Positions 28,791 to 38,121 of a DNA stretch of 64,000 nt are shown in pieces. Position numbers and translations under genes: made by a program. Each line of letters begins with the position of its first letter. Position 1 is the first letter of the stretch. The stretch lies in the NCBI RefSeq assembly GCF_002305895.1, contig NZ_CP022203.1, positions 4,690,501 to 4,754,500 on the forward strand, in the 5' to 3' direction. The stretch is from Corallococcus macrosporus DSM 14697. GTDB lineage: Bacteria > Myxococcota > Myxococcia > Myxococcales > Myxococcaceae. Below the pieces are notes generated by a model, which searched no databases, was not told the origin of the DNA, and was given only the letters and a program-made list of their open reading frames with translations.

Positions 28791-29348
28791 ATGAAGCGTG
28801 AGCGCCAGAAGATGCTCGACGGTGAGCTGTACGACCCGTTCGACCCGGAGCTGGTGGCGGCCAGGATTCGTGCGCGGGACCTCTGTCAGTCGCTCAACGC
28901 GACCCGGGAGGGCGAGCAGGAGGAGCGCAGGCGCATCCTGCGCGAACTGGTCGGCGTGGGTGGCGACACGGTGTGGATGCAGCCGCCCTTCTTCTGTGAC
29001 TACGGCACGAACCTCGAGCTGGGCGAGCGCGTGTTCTTCAACTTCAACTGCGTCGTGCTGGACGTCTGCAAGGTCAGCATCGGCGACTACACGCTGTTCG
29101 GGCCAGCGGTGCAGATCTACACGCCCATGCACCCGTTCAACGCGGAGCTGCGGCGGAAGGAGGAGTACGGCAAGCCCGTCAGCATCGGCTCGGACGTCTG
29201 GGTGGGAGGCGGGGCCATCATCCTCCCGGGCGTCCGGATTGGCTCGCGGGCCGTGATTGGCGCGGGCAGCGTCGTGACGAGGGACGTCCCTGACGGCGTC
29301 TTCGCCGCCGGGAACCCCTGCCGCGTCATCCGCGAAATCACGGAGTAG
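28791..29348 (+). CDS. Maltose/galactoside O-acetyltransferase-type hexapeptide acetyltransferase
   Basis: 185 residues, the normal length for the Maa/LacA/NodL family. An N-terminal Mac domain (KMLDGELYDPFDPELVAARI) precedes the left-handed beta-helix: PPFFCDYGTNLELGERVFFN, then VQIYTPMHPFNAELRR with the catalytic His in MHP, and VSIGSDVWVGGGAIILPGV with AVIGAGSVVTRDVP. It transfers acetyl from acetyl-CoA to a sugar hydroxyl in the cytoplasm. GAGGAG lies five bases before ATG 28791. Stands alone. Confidence 0.9.
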   Translation: MKRERQKMLDGELYDPFDPELVAARIRARDLCQSLNATREGEQEERRRILRELVGVGGDTVWMQPPFFCDYGTNLELGERVFFNFNCVVLDVCKVSIGDYTLFGPAVQIYTPMHPFNAELRRKEEYGKPVSIGSDVWVGGGAIILPGVRIGSRAVIGAGSVVTRDVPDGVFAAGNPCRVIREITE

Positions 29349-29410
29349 CCGACCCCCGCCCGCGCGGGGCCTGCTTTCGCCCGGGAGGCTCCGCGCTTAC
29401 TGGCAGGTGA

Positions 29411-30004
29411 ATGAGCCTCTGGGTCCTCGTCGCGGCGGTGCTCGTCGGGTTGCTGGCCGCCGTGCCGCCGTGGTGGTTCGCGCGGCGGCGCCCCGGCTAC
29501 AGCCATCTGAGGAACACCCTCAGCGAGCTCGGGGAGACCGGGGCTCCAGACGCGACCCGGGTGGCGTGGCTCGCCTTCGCGCCCCTGGGCCTCGCGGTCT
29601 GGGGCTTCGTGGCGCTGCTCGGAGGAAGGCTGCCGGACGACGCCGGGACGGGCCTGGTGCTGCTGTCGTTGCTGGGCGTGAGCTACGTGGGCGCCGCGGT
29701 GTTCCCCTGTGACGCGGGCGCGCCCTTCTGGGGGACCTGGCGGAACCAGGCGCACAACCTCGTCGCCGCCATCGGCTACTTCGGCGCGGGCGCTGGGTTG
29801 ATTGAGCTGGGGCGCGCGTTCGAGGACATGGCGGCGCTGTCCAGCCTCGCGGCGCTCACGTCCGCGCTGGGAAAGGGCGTCCTCGCCGGAATCTTCGTGC
29901 TGTCGTTCGAATCGCCCGTGCGAGGACTCGTCCAGCGCCTCATCGAGGCGACGGTGTTCGGCTGGATGCTCCTGGTGGGCGCGTGGCTGGTGCTGGGCTC
30001 TTGA
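29411..30004 (+). CDS. DUF998 family membrane protein
   Basis: 197 residues with about six membrane helices. The PGYSHLRNTLSELGETGAPD stretch after helix 1, a second helix pair around LGLAVWGFVALL, and SYVGAAVFPCDAGAPFWGTW are typical of DUF998. Function unknown in general. It lies 62 bases after the acetyltransferase gene, so they may share a transcript. Confidence 0.75.
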   Translation: MSLWVLVAAVLVGLLAAVPPWWFARRRPGYSHLRNTLSELGETGAPDATRVAWLAFAPLGLAVWGFVALLGGRLPDDAGTGLVLLSLLGVSYVGAAVFPCDAGAPFWGTWRNQAHNLVAAIGYFGAGAGLIELGRAFEDMAALSSLAALTSALGKGVLAGIFVLSFESPVRGLVQRLIEATVFGWMLLVGAWLVLGS

Positions 30005-30043
30005 GCCAGGCTGGACGCGCAGCTTCGCGGGAAGGCGAAAATC

Positions 30044-30529
30044 CTACTCAGGCCCCAGCGCCATGAGCACCTCGGCCACGCCGTCCTCGTGCTGCGGGTT
30101 CTCCTGGGCCACCGCGCGGAAGCCGCACTTCTCCAGGACGCGGATCGACCCGACGTTGTGGACAGCGACGCACGCATGGAGCGGACGAGCCGGCTCGAGC
30201 ACGAGGAACTCCGAGAGCGCCCGGGTCGCGGTGCCCTTGCCCCAGTGCTCGCGCCCCAACCAGTAGGCGACGAGGCGCTCTCCGTCCTGAGACCAACTGC
30301 CGATGTACCCGGCGACCTCTCCGCCAACGACGATGGTCCGGGTCACGTTTTCCGGGCGGAGGACCTTCGTGTTCCAGTGGGTCAGGAAGGCATCGCGTTC
30401 CCGCGACGGGAATGCGGCCATGCGCAACGCGGCTGCGTCCCGTTGGTGCTCGAAGAAGACCAGGAGGTCTTCAGCCATGACGTTGCGCAGCATCACCGAG
30501 GCGTCTCCAAGAGCCGATTCCACGGACAT
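30044..30529 (-). CDS. GNAT family N-acetyltransferase (RimJ/RimL type)
   Basis: 161 residues. The GNAT core is visible: VMLRNVMAEDLLVFFEHQRD at the start, IVVGGEVAGYIGSW (beta4), the acetyl-CoA loop WLGREHWGKGTATRALSEFL (motif A, R/Q-x-x-G-x-G/A variant), and a C-terminal NVGSIRVLEKCGFRAVA (motif B). It likely acetylates an amine on a protein or small molecule; substrate unknown. Two bases separate it from the upstream helical-repeat gene, implying a two-gene operon. Confidence 0.85.
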   Translation of the reverse strand: MSVESALGDASVMLRNVMAEDLLVFFEHQRDAAALRMAAFPSRERDAFLTHWNTKVLRPENVTRTIVVGGEVAGYIGSWSQDGERLVAYWLGREHWGKGTATRALSEFLVLEPARPLHACVAVHNVGSIRVLEKCGFRAVAQENPQHEDGVAEVLMALGPE

Positions 30530-30531
30530 GC

Positions 30532-30969
30532 TCAGGCATCCTGGGCGGGAAGGAGGATCGACCTCACGAACTGGAGGTACTTCGCGTCCTCGCCGTCGAA
30601 GATCTCATCCCCGGCCCCCATGAAGGCGCGGGCCAGCTCGTCACCCGCGCGGCGCTTGTCGCCCAGCTCGAAGGCGCACTGCCCCAGGCGCAGGTGGATG
30701 AAGGGGTTCCCGAGCCCGTCAGGCAACGCCACGGCCCGCCGCAGGAACTCACGCGCCTCGGGGTACCGCTCCAGCAGGAAGAGCATGTCGCCAATGGCGA
30801 CGCAGACCCACAGCGTTGACGGATGGCTGTCCTGGGGCTCGGGGAGCAACGCCAGCGCCTGCTCGAACCGCCCCAGCGCGCCCGCATGGTCCTCCAGGTC
30901 GGCCAGCGCGTTGCCCTGCTCACACAGCGCTTCAACGCGCGCTTCCAGTGCTTCCATTTTCGACGTCAC
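30532..30969 (-). CDS. Small TPR-like repeat protein
   Basis: About 145 residues in two or three TPR-like helical pairs: NALADLEDHAGALGRFEQAL, MLFLLERYPEAREFLRRAV and GQCAFELGDKRRAGDELARA. No signal peptide, so cytoplasmic. GTG 30969 was chosen because GGAG lies five bases before it; ATG 30957 and the longer frame to 31032 lack a site. Likely a protein-interaction module, co-transcribed with the GNAT gene. Confidence 0.65.
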   Translation of the reverse strand: MTSKMEALEARVEALCEQGNALADLEDHAGALGRFEQALALLPEPQDSHPSTLWVCVAIGDMLFLLERYPEAREFLRRAVALPDGLGNPFIHLRLGQCAFELGDKRRAGDELARAFMGAGDEIFDGEDAKYLQFVRSILLPAQDA

Positions 30970-31153
30970 GCGTGCTCCACGGTTGCCCTTCGCCACGCGG
31001 GAGCCTACATGGGAACCACGGGGCGCGCCCACGCAACATCCTTGGCCCCCGCGCGTCGCACGTCGCGGGCCCGGGGCTCAACCTCCAGGGCAAGATGTGC
31101 TTGGGGCCTTGCTACCTCCGGACTCCGCGCTCCGCGGCGGGCCATGTGCGGCC

Positions 31154-31191
31154 CCGGGCTCCTCCCGCATGCCACCCAGGGAGGAGCCCGG
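31154..31191 (-). terminator. Thirteen-base perfect hairpin after the amidohydrolase gene
   Basis: CCGGGCTCCTCCC (31154-31166) pairs with GGGAGGAGCCCGG (31179-31191) over a 12-base loop, 20 bases beyond the minus-strand stop at 31212. No T run follows. It could serve transcription arriving from either side. Confidence 0.55.
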
Positions 31192-31211
31192 AAAGCAGCC
31201 ATGGGCGGCAA

Positions 31212-33218
31212 TCAGTTGCGCGTCTGGGTGGGCCGCCCGTTGAGGTAGGTCTGGAGCACCGGAATCTGGCTGATCTTCGTCGGGTCGCCGCCCTGGGCCG
31301 GGTCGAAGTCGAGCGGGTTGGCGCCCAGCACGACGAAGTCGGCCACCTTGCCGGGCTCGATGCTGCCGAGCAGCGTGTCGAGCTCGTGGTGACGCGCGGG
31401 GACCACCGTGATTGCGCGCAGCGCCTCCTCGACGGTCGCCGCGTGCTTCGCGCCCAGCACGTACTCCTTCGTGAAGTCCGGGTAGGACCAGGTGCGCCGC
31501 GTGACGGCCTGCTCCACGAACCAGAGCGGACGCGTGGGGGTCACCATGGAGTCACTGTGGAGTGAGAATGGAATCCCGTTCTCACGATCGTACGCGATGG
31601 GGTCGAGCTCACTCGCGGTCTCCTGCCCCAACATGCCCACGAAGGCATCCCCCCAATACGCCACGTGGCCAATCAGGTGCGTCACCTGCACGTCGAGCGC
31701 CGACACCGGCTTTCCATCCATGACCCCCGCGCCCTTGCGCAGGTCACCGATGCGCTTGGACACCGCGGGCTGGCCCACCGTGTTGTGGACGAGGAGCACG
31801 CGGTGAGGGTTCTCCTTCGACTGCTGGAGCCGCGACAGCGCATCCAGCGCCCACGAATTCGCGCCGTTGCCGTTGGCGTGGAGGTTGAAACGCCACGTCC
31901 CCTGCGCCCACAGCGGGCTCAACTGGTCGACGATGGCCTGCGCGCTGTCGTAATCCGCGCGGCCCTCGCCGTCACCGGAGCAGTGCCCACCTTCCAGGTA
32001 CTGATAGGGCGAATCCAGCTTCGCGGTGCAGCCCTGCGTCGAGCCGTCCACCCAGACCTTGATGGCACCGGCGCCCAGCCACTTCGGCAGCGCGCATTCA
32101 TTGCCGGCCTTCGGCTCACAGGCGGGCGCCGTCGGCTTGAGCCCCGCGGCCATCGCGGCGTCGGCGACCACGACGCCCGTGATTCGGAAGGGGAACCCGG
32201 GCAGCTCGGTGAACCGCTTCACGGCGTTGAGCTGCGCCACGCTCTGGAGCCCACCGTCCGCGATGGTGGTGACGCCCGCGTCGCGCATCGCGAGGATGGC
32301 GCGCTCGAGCTCCGCGCCGCCCTGCTCCGCGAGCTTGATCGGGTCGGAGTGCATCAGGGCCATCGGCAGGTCCTGCTGCATCGCCTTCAGGAACGGCCCG
32401 TAGGACGACGCCTCCTGAAGCAGCCCCGTGAAGTTTCCATCCGCATCCGTGGCCCACGCGCCACCGCCCTGCGCGACGGAGTCGGGCGGCTTGCAGCCCT
32501 TGACGACCCCGTTCGGACAGACAGCCTCGAAGGCCTTCTGGTTCACGTAGGCCAGGTGACCCGACTGGTCCAGGATGAGCACCGGCCGTTCCTTGGTCAC
32601 ACACGCGTCCAGGTAGAACTTCGGCTGCGTCATGAAGCTCGCGGGGCCGCCCTTCCCGCATCCCGTCGAGTTGTCGAACGTCTGTCTCGACGGGTCCAGG
32701 TTCATGCCCAGGACGAAGGATCCGCTCCCGGCGACGCTCGCGGGCTCCACCTTCATCGAGGAGAGCGCCCTCAGCACCTCGCTGCGGGACGAGCAGTCCT
32801 GGGACGGGTCCACCTGGTATGGAGGCGGCAGGCAGGGCGCCAGGTCGTGGGTCCCCAGCACGCTCTGAAGGAGCGTCGGCAGGAAATGCAGGTGCGGGTC
32901 GAAGAAGCCCGGCATCAAGACCTGCCCGGGCGCGAGCTGGACGACCTCCACCGCGGAGGACAGGCCCTGCTGGACGTCGCTCGCCTTGCCGACCTTCAAG
33001 ATCTGGCCCCGGTCATCCACGAGGACGGCTTCGGCGATGGTCCCCTCGTCGTCCATGGTGAGGATCTTCCCCAGGAACAAGGTGGAGCCAGGCTTGGAGG
33101 GACCGCGCTCGACGGGCGCCGCGCAGGAGGACACGAAAGCAAGTGCGGCCACGAGCACGGAGGCGCGAGGGAACGCACGAGGAGGACACGAGAAAGCTCG
33201 ATGCGGAGGTCCAGACAT
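31212..33218 (-). CDS. Lipoprotein amidohydrolase, amidohydrolase_3/YtcJ type
   Basis: 668 residues. Lipobox V-S-S-C at Cys32. The metal-dependent amidohydrolase fold begins after an N-terminal beta-sandwich segment (STLFLGKILTMDDEGTIAEA), with His109-x-His111 in FFDPHLHFLP. Later histidine-containing strands (WRFNLHANGNGANSW, HLIGHVAYWGD) and IPFSLHSDSMVTPTRPLWFV with the metal-binding Asp complete the barrel, and the chain ends in a second sandwich strand (VADFVVLGANPLDFDPAQGG). Its position outside the cytoplasm suggests hydrolysis of an extracellular amide or N-acyl compound. AAGGA lies six bases before ATG 33218. A palindrome array lies directly upstream. Confidence 0.82.
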   Translation of the reverse strand: MSGPPHRAFSCPPRAFPRASVLVAALAFVSSCAAPVERGPSKPGSTLFLGKILTMDDEGTIAEAVLVDDRGQILKVGKASDVQQGLSSAVEVVQLAPGQVLMPGFFDPHLHFLPTLLQSVLGTHDLAPCLPPPYQVDPSQDCSSRSEVLRALSSMKVEPASVAGSGSFVLGMNLDPSRQTFDNSTGCGKGGPASFMTQPKFYLDACVTKERPVLILDQSGHLAYVNQKAFEAVCPNGVVKGCKPPDSVAQGGGAWATDADGNFTGLLQEASSYGPFLKAMQQDLPMALMHSDPIKLAEQGGAELERAILAMRDAGVTTIADGGLQSVAQLNAVKRFTELPGFPFRITGVVVADAAMAAGLKPTAPACEPKAGNECALPKWLGAGAIKVWVDGSTQGCTAKLDSPYQYLEGGHCSGDGEGRADYDSAQAIVDQLSPLWAQGTWRFNLHANGNGANSWALDALSRLQQSKENPHRVLLVHNTVGQPAVSKRIGDLRKGAGVMDGKPVSALDVQVTHLIGHVAYWGDAFVGMLGQETASELDPIAYDRENGIPFSLHSDSMVTPTRPLWFVEQAVTRRTWSYPDFTKEYVLGAKHAATVEEALRAITVVPARHHELDTLLGSIEPGKVADFVVLGANPLDFDPAQGGDPTKISQIPVLQTYLNGRPTQTRN

Positions 33219-33651
33219 GAGGTTCCTTTTGTGAGGGGACGACAGCATACACAGAACCCAAATCAAATCCACGCATCCGCCAGGCGCAAATACAGACACG
33301 TCAAACAAGACACTCGACGCGTCAGCGTTGACGTTGACGCGTCAATCGCGGCGCCGGAGCCCGCGGACACCAGCAGTCCTGTCCATTGACACGCCAGGGC
33401 CGCCATTGACGCGTCAGGAAGCCCGCGCCCCACCATCCCGCCCTGTCCCAAGGCACGAGCCCAGGACGGACGGCGGACCGATATCCGCTCGCCACGGAGG
33501 AGGTGTCCTAGCGCGCAAGCATGGAGGCCTGGGCCAACTCCGTGCCCTTCGACCCGGGGCGGGACGGCGCCGAGCTGGTGCTGGCGTTGCTCGACCAGGC
33601 GGAGGTGCCGCTGAGCGCCGGCCAGGGGGAGGCCCGGCGCCCGGGCCCGCC
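33219..33651. other. 433-base gap between amidohydrolase start and mutS end
   Basis: Contains the TTGACGCGTCAA-type array (33293-33416), probably the control region of the amidohydrolase gene. A plus-strand ORF from ATG 33521 starts MEAWANSVPFDPGRDGAELV but then runs through the 3' end of mutS antisense. Its first 43 codons might be a remnant of a lost gene. No other gene seen. Confidence 0.5.
33293..33416. promoter_or_regulatory. Array of TTGACGCGTCAA-like palindromes
   Basis: Five related sites: CAGACACGTCAA (33293-33304), CGACGCGTCA (33315-33324), a perfect palindrome TTGACGCGTCAA (33334-33345), TTGACACGCCA (33386-33396) and TTGACGCGTCA (33406-33416). Centres are about 21, 20, 52 and 20 bases apart, so neighbours within each group sit on the same face of the helix. 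Position 75-200 bases upstream of the amidohydrolase start suggests a multi-site operator. Confidence 0.55.
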
Positions 33652-36420
33652 CTACTCCAGCTCGCGCTGGAGCTTCGCCAGCAGATTCAGCGCCTCCAGG
33701 GGCGTCATCCGGTCGATGGAGGCCTCCTTCAGCGCCTCCAGCGCCTTCTGCTGCCCAGGCGTCACCCCAGGCCCCTGCGACGGGGCCGCCGGCTCCGCGC
33801 CAAACAGGCCGAGCTGCCCGGACGAGGGCCCACGGCGCCCGCCCTGCGGCTGCCGCACGGCGACCCGGGGCCTGCCCGCGTCATCCAGCTCCCCGGACTC
33901 CAGGTTCTGGAGCAGCTCGCGCGCGCGGCCCACCACCTCTGGCGGAAGGCCGGCCAGCTTCGCCACCTCGATGCCGTAGGAGCGGCTGGCCCCACCCGGC
34001 ACCAGCTTGCGCAGGAAGATGACCTTGCCGTTCTGCTCCTTCACGGCGATGCACAGGTTCTTCACGCGGGGCCGCTCGCGGGCCAGGTCCACCAGCTCAT
34101 GGTAGTGCGTGGCGAACAGCGCCCGCGCCCCCACCGTGTCGTGCAGGTGCTCCGCCACCGCCCAGGCAATGGAGAGCCCGTCGAAGGTGGACGTGCCACG
34201 GCCAATCTCATCCAGGATGATGAGGCTCTTGCGCGTGGCGTGGTGGAGGATGTGACTGGTCTCCGTCATCTCCACCATGAACGTGGACTGCCCACGCGCC
34301 AGGTTGTCCGCCGCGCCCACGCGCGTGAAGATGCGGTCACACAGGCCGATGCGCGCCGCCTTCGCCGGGACGAACGAGCCCGCCTGCGCCATCAGCGCCG
34401 TCAGCGCCACCTGCCGCATCACCGTGCTCTTGCCGGCCATGTTGGGGCCGGTAATCACCAGGAGCTGCGCGTCCTCGGACGGATCCAGCCGGACGTCGTT
34501 GGGGACGAAGGAGTCGCTCGCCCCCAGCATGCGCTCCACCACCGGGTGTCGCCCGCCGGTGATGCTCAGCGCCTCCGACGCGTCCACCTCCGGCCGCGTG
34601 TAGCCATACTCCGCCGCGCACCGCGCGAAGGACAGCAGCGCGTCCCCGGTGGCCACCGCCTCCGCGGCGGACCGGATGCGCGGCGCCGCCGCCACCACCT
34701 GCGTCCGCAGCTCCTCGAAGAGCTGGAGCTCCAGCGCGCAGCGCCGCTCCTCGGCGGTGAGCACCTGCTCCTCGTACTCCTTCAGCTCCGGCGTGACGAA
34801 GCGCTCCGCGTTCACCGTGGTCTGCTTGCGGATGTAGTCCCTGGGCACCCGGTCGAGGTTCGACTTCGTCACCTCCAGGTAGTAGCCAAAGACCTTGTTG
34901 TAGCGGACCTTCAGCGAGGAGATGCCGGTGCGCTCCTTCTCCCGCTGCTCGATCTGCAGCAGCAGATCCTTCCCGGACGTGGACAGCGCCACCAGCTTGT
35001 CCAGCTCCGCGTGGAAGCCGGCGCGAATCATGCCGCCTTCCTTCAGCGTCACCGGCGGCTCGTCCGCCACCGCTCGCGCCAGCAGCGCCGCCAGCTCCGG
35101 CAGCGCACCCAGCGGCCCCGTCAGCGACTTGAGCAGCGGGGACTCACACCGCGCCAGCACCGCCACCACCCGGGGAAGCTGCGCCAGGGACAGCCCCAGC
35201 GCGCGCAAGTCACGGGCATTGCCGGCGCCCAGCGACAGCCGGCCGCACAGCCGCTCCAGGTCCCCCACTTCCTTCAGGATGCCGGCCAGCTCCTCCCGCC
35301 ACACGCTGCGCCCGGACAGCTCCTCCACCGCGTCCAGCCGCGCGTGGATCTCCGGCAGCGAGCCCAGCGGCGACGCCAGCCACCGCGCCAGCTTGCGCGC
35401 GCCCAGGCTCGTCACCGTCTTGTCCAGCACGCCCAGCAGCGAGCCCTTGCGCCCGCCGTCCCGCAGCGAGCGCAGCACCTCCAGGTTGGCCCGCGAGGAC
35501 TCATCCATCAGGAGGCTGCCGCCGCGCTCCTGCCGGCTCAGCCGGTCCACGTGCGCCGCCGCCGTCTTCTGCGTGTCCTTCAGATAGCGCAGCGCCGCGC
35601 CCGCGGCCCCCGCCGCCAGCGGCGCGTCCTCCAGCCCGAAGGCGGACAGCGACTGCACCGCGAAGTGGCTCCGAAGGAAGCCCGCGGCTCGAGTGGGCTC
35701 GAAGGACGCGGCCTCGCCCTCCGCCACCGCCGGCGCGCGCACCAGCCGGGCGCAGAGCTGCGTCACCTCCGGCGCGTCCCGCTTCCCGTCCGCCACCAGC
35801 AGCTCGCGAGGCTCCACGCGCGACAGCGCCTCCGCCAGCTCCGCGATGCCCGGGGCCTCCAGGGCCAGGAATTCACCGGTGGACGCCTCCAGCAGCGCCG
35901 CGCCCCAGCCCTTGTCGTTCCAGCACACCGCGGCAAGGAAGTTGCTGGCCTGCGGCTCCAGCACCTCTTCGTCCAGCACCATGCCCGGCGTAATCACGCG
36001 CGTGACTTCGCGGCGGACGATGCCCGGCCCGCTGCCCGGCTCCTCCACCTGCTCGCAGATGGCGACCTTCAGGCCCTCCGACACGAGCCGGCCGATGTAG
36101 CGCCGCGCGGCATGGTAGGGCACCCCGCACATGGGCACCTTGTCCGCGCCCTTGGCCCTCGCGGTGAGGGTGATCTGGAGGATCTCCGAGGCCTTCACCG
36201 CGTCCTCGAAGAACATCTCGTAGAAGTCCCCCAACCGGAAGAACAGCAAGGAGTCCGGGTGGAGCGCCTTCACCTCCATGTACTGGCGCATCATGGGGGT
36301 CAGGGAGGCAATCTCCCGGGCGCCCGCCGCCTCGCTCACCGGCCCCACCTCGGGCGTCAGGTCCCCGGGGAGCTCCACCGCTGAACTCTTTCCCGCCTTC
36401 GTCTGCTGCGTCACGGCCAT
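33652..36420 (-). CDS. mutS: DNA mismatch repair protein MutS
   Basis: 922 residues. The mismatch-binding domain has the F-Y-E motif in FFRLGDFYEMFFEDA (Phe wedge and Glu). Connector, core and clamp follow. The ATPase shows Walker A ITGPNMAGKSTVMRQ, Walker B SLIILDEIGRGTSTFDG, ALFATHYHELVDL, and a HTH tail ending LEALNLLAKLQRELE. It recognises base mismatches and small loops and recruits MutL. ATG 36420 follows AGAAGG at seven bases; ATG 36438 is an alternative. Somewhat longer than E. coli MutS (853), with an insertion near the C-terminus (GRPRVAVRQPQGGRRGPSSG). Confidence 0.96.
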   Translation of the reverse strand: MAVTQQTKAGKSSAVELPGDLTPEVGPVSEAAGAREIASLTPMMRQYMEVKALHPDSLLFFRLGDFYEMFFEDAVKASEILQITLTARAKGADKVPMCGVPYHAARRYIGRLVSEGLKVAICEQVEEPGSGPGIVRREVTRVITPGMVLDEEVLEPQASNFLAAVCWNDKGWGAALLEASTGEFLALEAPGIAELAEALSRVEPRELLVADGKRDAPEVTQLCARLVRAPAVAEGEAASFEPTRAAGFLRSHFAVQSLSAFGLEDAPLAAGAAGAALRYLKDTQKTAAAHVDRLSRQERGGSLLMDESSRANLEVLRSLRDGGRKGSLLGVLDKTVTSLGARKLARWLASPLGSLPEIHARLDAVEELSGRSVWREELAGILKEVGDLERLCGRLSLGAGNARDLRALGLSLAQLPRVVAVLARCESPLLKSLTGPLGALPELAALLARAVADEPPVTLKEGGMIRAGFHAELDKLVALSTSGKDLLLQIEQREKERTGISSLKVRYNKVFGYYLEVTKSNLDRVPRDYIRKQTTVNAERFVTPELKEYEEQVLTAEERRCALELQLFEELRTQVVAAAPRIRSAAEAVATGDALLSFARCAAEYGYTRPEVDASEALSITGGRHPVVERMLGASDSFVPNDVRLDPSEDAQLLVITGPNMAGKSTVMRQVALTALMAQAGSFVPAKAARIGLCDRIFTRVGAADNLARGQSTFMVEMTETSHILHHATRKSLIILDEIGRGTSTFDGLSIAWAVAEHLHDTVGARALFATHYHELVDLARERPRVKNLCIAVKEQNGKVIFLRKLVPGGASRSYGIEVAKLAGLPPEVVGRARELLQNLESGELDDAGRPRVAVRQPQGGRRGPSSGQLGLFGAEPAAPSQGPGVTPGQQKALEALKEASIDRMTPLEALNLLAKLQRELE

Positions 36421-36570
36421 TGCCTGCCCTTCTCTCATGGCCCCACCCCCGGATCAACGAACCGGTTTCCTACCCGCCAAGTTCCCTTACCACGCGCAAC
36501 CGACACTCCCTGGGGCCCGCCGCCGAAAACGGATGCGGCCCCCGGGTTCGCGCGGCATCGTGCGCGCCGC

Positions 36571-37920
36571 ATGCCGCAGACCCCCACCTCCGACGAGGCC
36601 CGCCCCCGGCCTCCCCTCCCCGCGCTCTTCCGCGTGGCCGTGGCGCCCATCCAGGCCTTCTTCCGCCTGGAGGCGGCCAGCGGCATCCTGCTGGCGCTGT
36701 GCGCCGTGGCCGCGCTCGCGTGGGCGAACTCCCCGTGGGCCGCGACCTACCCCGCGCTCTTCGACGCCCGGATGGTGGTGGGGGTGGCGGGCACCCAGGG
36801 CCACTTCACCTTCCGGGAGCTCATCAACGACGGGCTGATGACGCTGTTCTTCTTCGTCGTCGGCATGGAGATCAAGCGCGAGCTGAGCTCGGGCGAGCTG
36901 CGCACCTTCTCCCGCGCGGTGCTGCCGCTCATCGCGGCGATGGGCGGGATGATTGTCCCCGCCCTCGCCTACTCCGCCTTCAACTACGGCACGCCCGCCC
37001 AGGCCGGCTGGGCCATCCCCATGGCCACCGACATCGCCTTCGCCATTGGCTGCCTCACGCTGGTCAAGGCGCGGGTGGGCCATGGGCTCGTGGTGTTCCT
37101 CACCGCGCTGGCCATCTTCGACGACATCGGCGGCATCCTGGTCATCGCGCTCTTCTACGGCTCGGGCCTGCATGGCGGCTGGCTGCTCGCGGGCGTGGGC
37201 GTGCTCGCCGTGCTGGCGTGCCTCAATCACTTCCAGGTGCGCAACGGCGTGGCCTATGCGCTCGCGGGCGGGGCGCTCTGGTACGCCATGCACCACGGCG
37301 GCATCCACGCCACGCTGGCCGGCGTGGTGCTGGGCCTGTTCATCCCCGCGCGCCCCCTGCGCCCGGGCCGGCAGGTCCTGGAGGAGCTGGGCCGCTACGT
37401 GGACCGGACGCTCCAGACGCCCGTGGATGAGACGGCCCGAGGCGCGCAGATCCTGTACATCGAGGAGCGGCTGGAGGAGCTGGAGCCGCCGCTCAACCGC
37501 TTCGTCCACCTGTGGCACGTCCCGGTGGCGTACGGCATCGTGCCGCTCTTCGCGCTGGCCAACTCGGGCATCTCGCTCGCGGGCATGGGCTGGGGAGACC
37601 TGCTGCGTCCACTGCCCCTGGGCATCATCGCGGGCCTCTTCGTGGGCAAGCAGGTGGGCATCTTCCTCTTCACCTGGGGCGCGGTGAAGCTGGGCGCGGC
37701 GGAGCGGCCCGGCGGCGCGTCCCTCCCGCAGCTCCATGGCGTGGCGGCGGTGGCGGGCATCGGCTTCACGGTGGCGCTCTTCGTCGCCGGGCTGGCCTTC
37801 CCCGGGCAGCCGGAGCTGCTGACGGAGGCCAAGCTGGGAATCCTGGTGGGCTCGCTGCTGTCCGCGGTCGTGGGTTACGGCCTCTTGCGCTTCGTGGCCA
37901 GGCCCGCCGTCCCGGCGTGA
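36571..37920 (+). CDS. nhaA: Na+/H+ antiporter NhaA
   Basis: 449 residues, 12 membrane helices expected. It matches NhaA: FRLEAASGILLALCAVAALA, FFFVVGMEIKRELSSGELR, GWAIPMATDIAFAIGCLTLV (Asp of the ion site) and ALAIFDDIGGILVIALFYG with the essential Asp184-Asp185 pair, equivalent to Asp163/Asp164 of E. coli. It exports Na+ or Li+ in exchange for two H+ and works with Mrp in ion homeostasis. Longer N- and inter-domain loops than E. coli NhaA (388). Divergent from mutS. Confidence 0.94.
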   Translation: MPQTPTSDEARPRPPLPALFRVAVAPIQAFFRLEAASGILLALCAVAALAWANSPWAATYPALFDARMVVGVAGTQGHFTFRELINDGLMTLFFFVVGMEIKRELSSGELRTFSRAVLPLIAAMGGMIVPALAYSAFNYGTPAQAGWAIPMATDIAFAIGCLTLVKARVGHGLVVFLTALAIFDDIGGILVIALFYGSGLHGGWLLAGVGVLAVLACLNHFQVRNGVAYALAGGALWYAMHHGGIHATLAGVVLGLFIPARPLRPGRQVLEELGRYVDRTLQTPVDETARGAQILYIEERLEELEPPLNRFVHLWHVPVAYGIVPLFALANSGISLAGMGWGDLLRPLPLGIIAGLFVGKQVGIFLFTWGAVKLGAAERPGGASLPQLHGVAAVAGIGFTVALFVAGLAFPGQPELLTEAKLGILVGSLLSAVVGYGLLRFVARPAVPA

Positions 37921-38121
37921 CGCGGAGGACTGCGGGGGGTGATGACGCCGGTCACCACTCCGCCAACGGCTGTCACCAGCGCCGCGGGCCTTCGCTCGGG
38001 GGGACGGGCTCGCGCACCCTGTAAATCCAGGGGGTTGGCGCTCACGCCCGACCACCTCCGCGTTGGCACACGCCCTGCTCATGGGCCAGGCATCCCCACG
38101 CTTCCTTCAAGGACCTATCCC

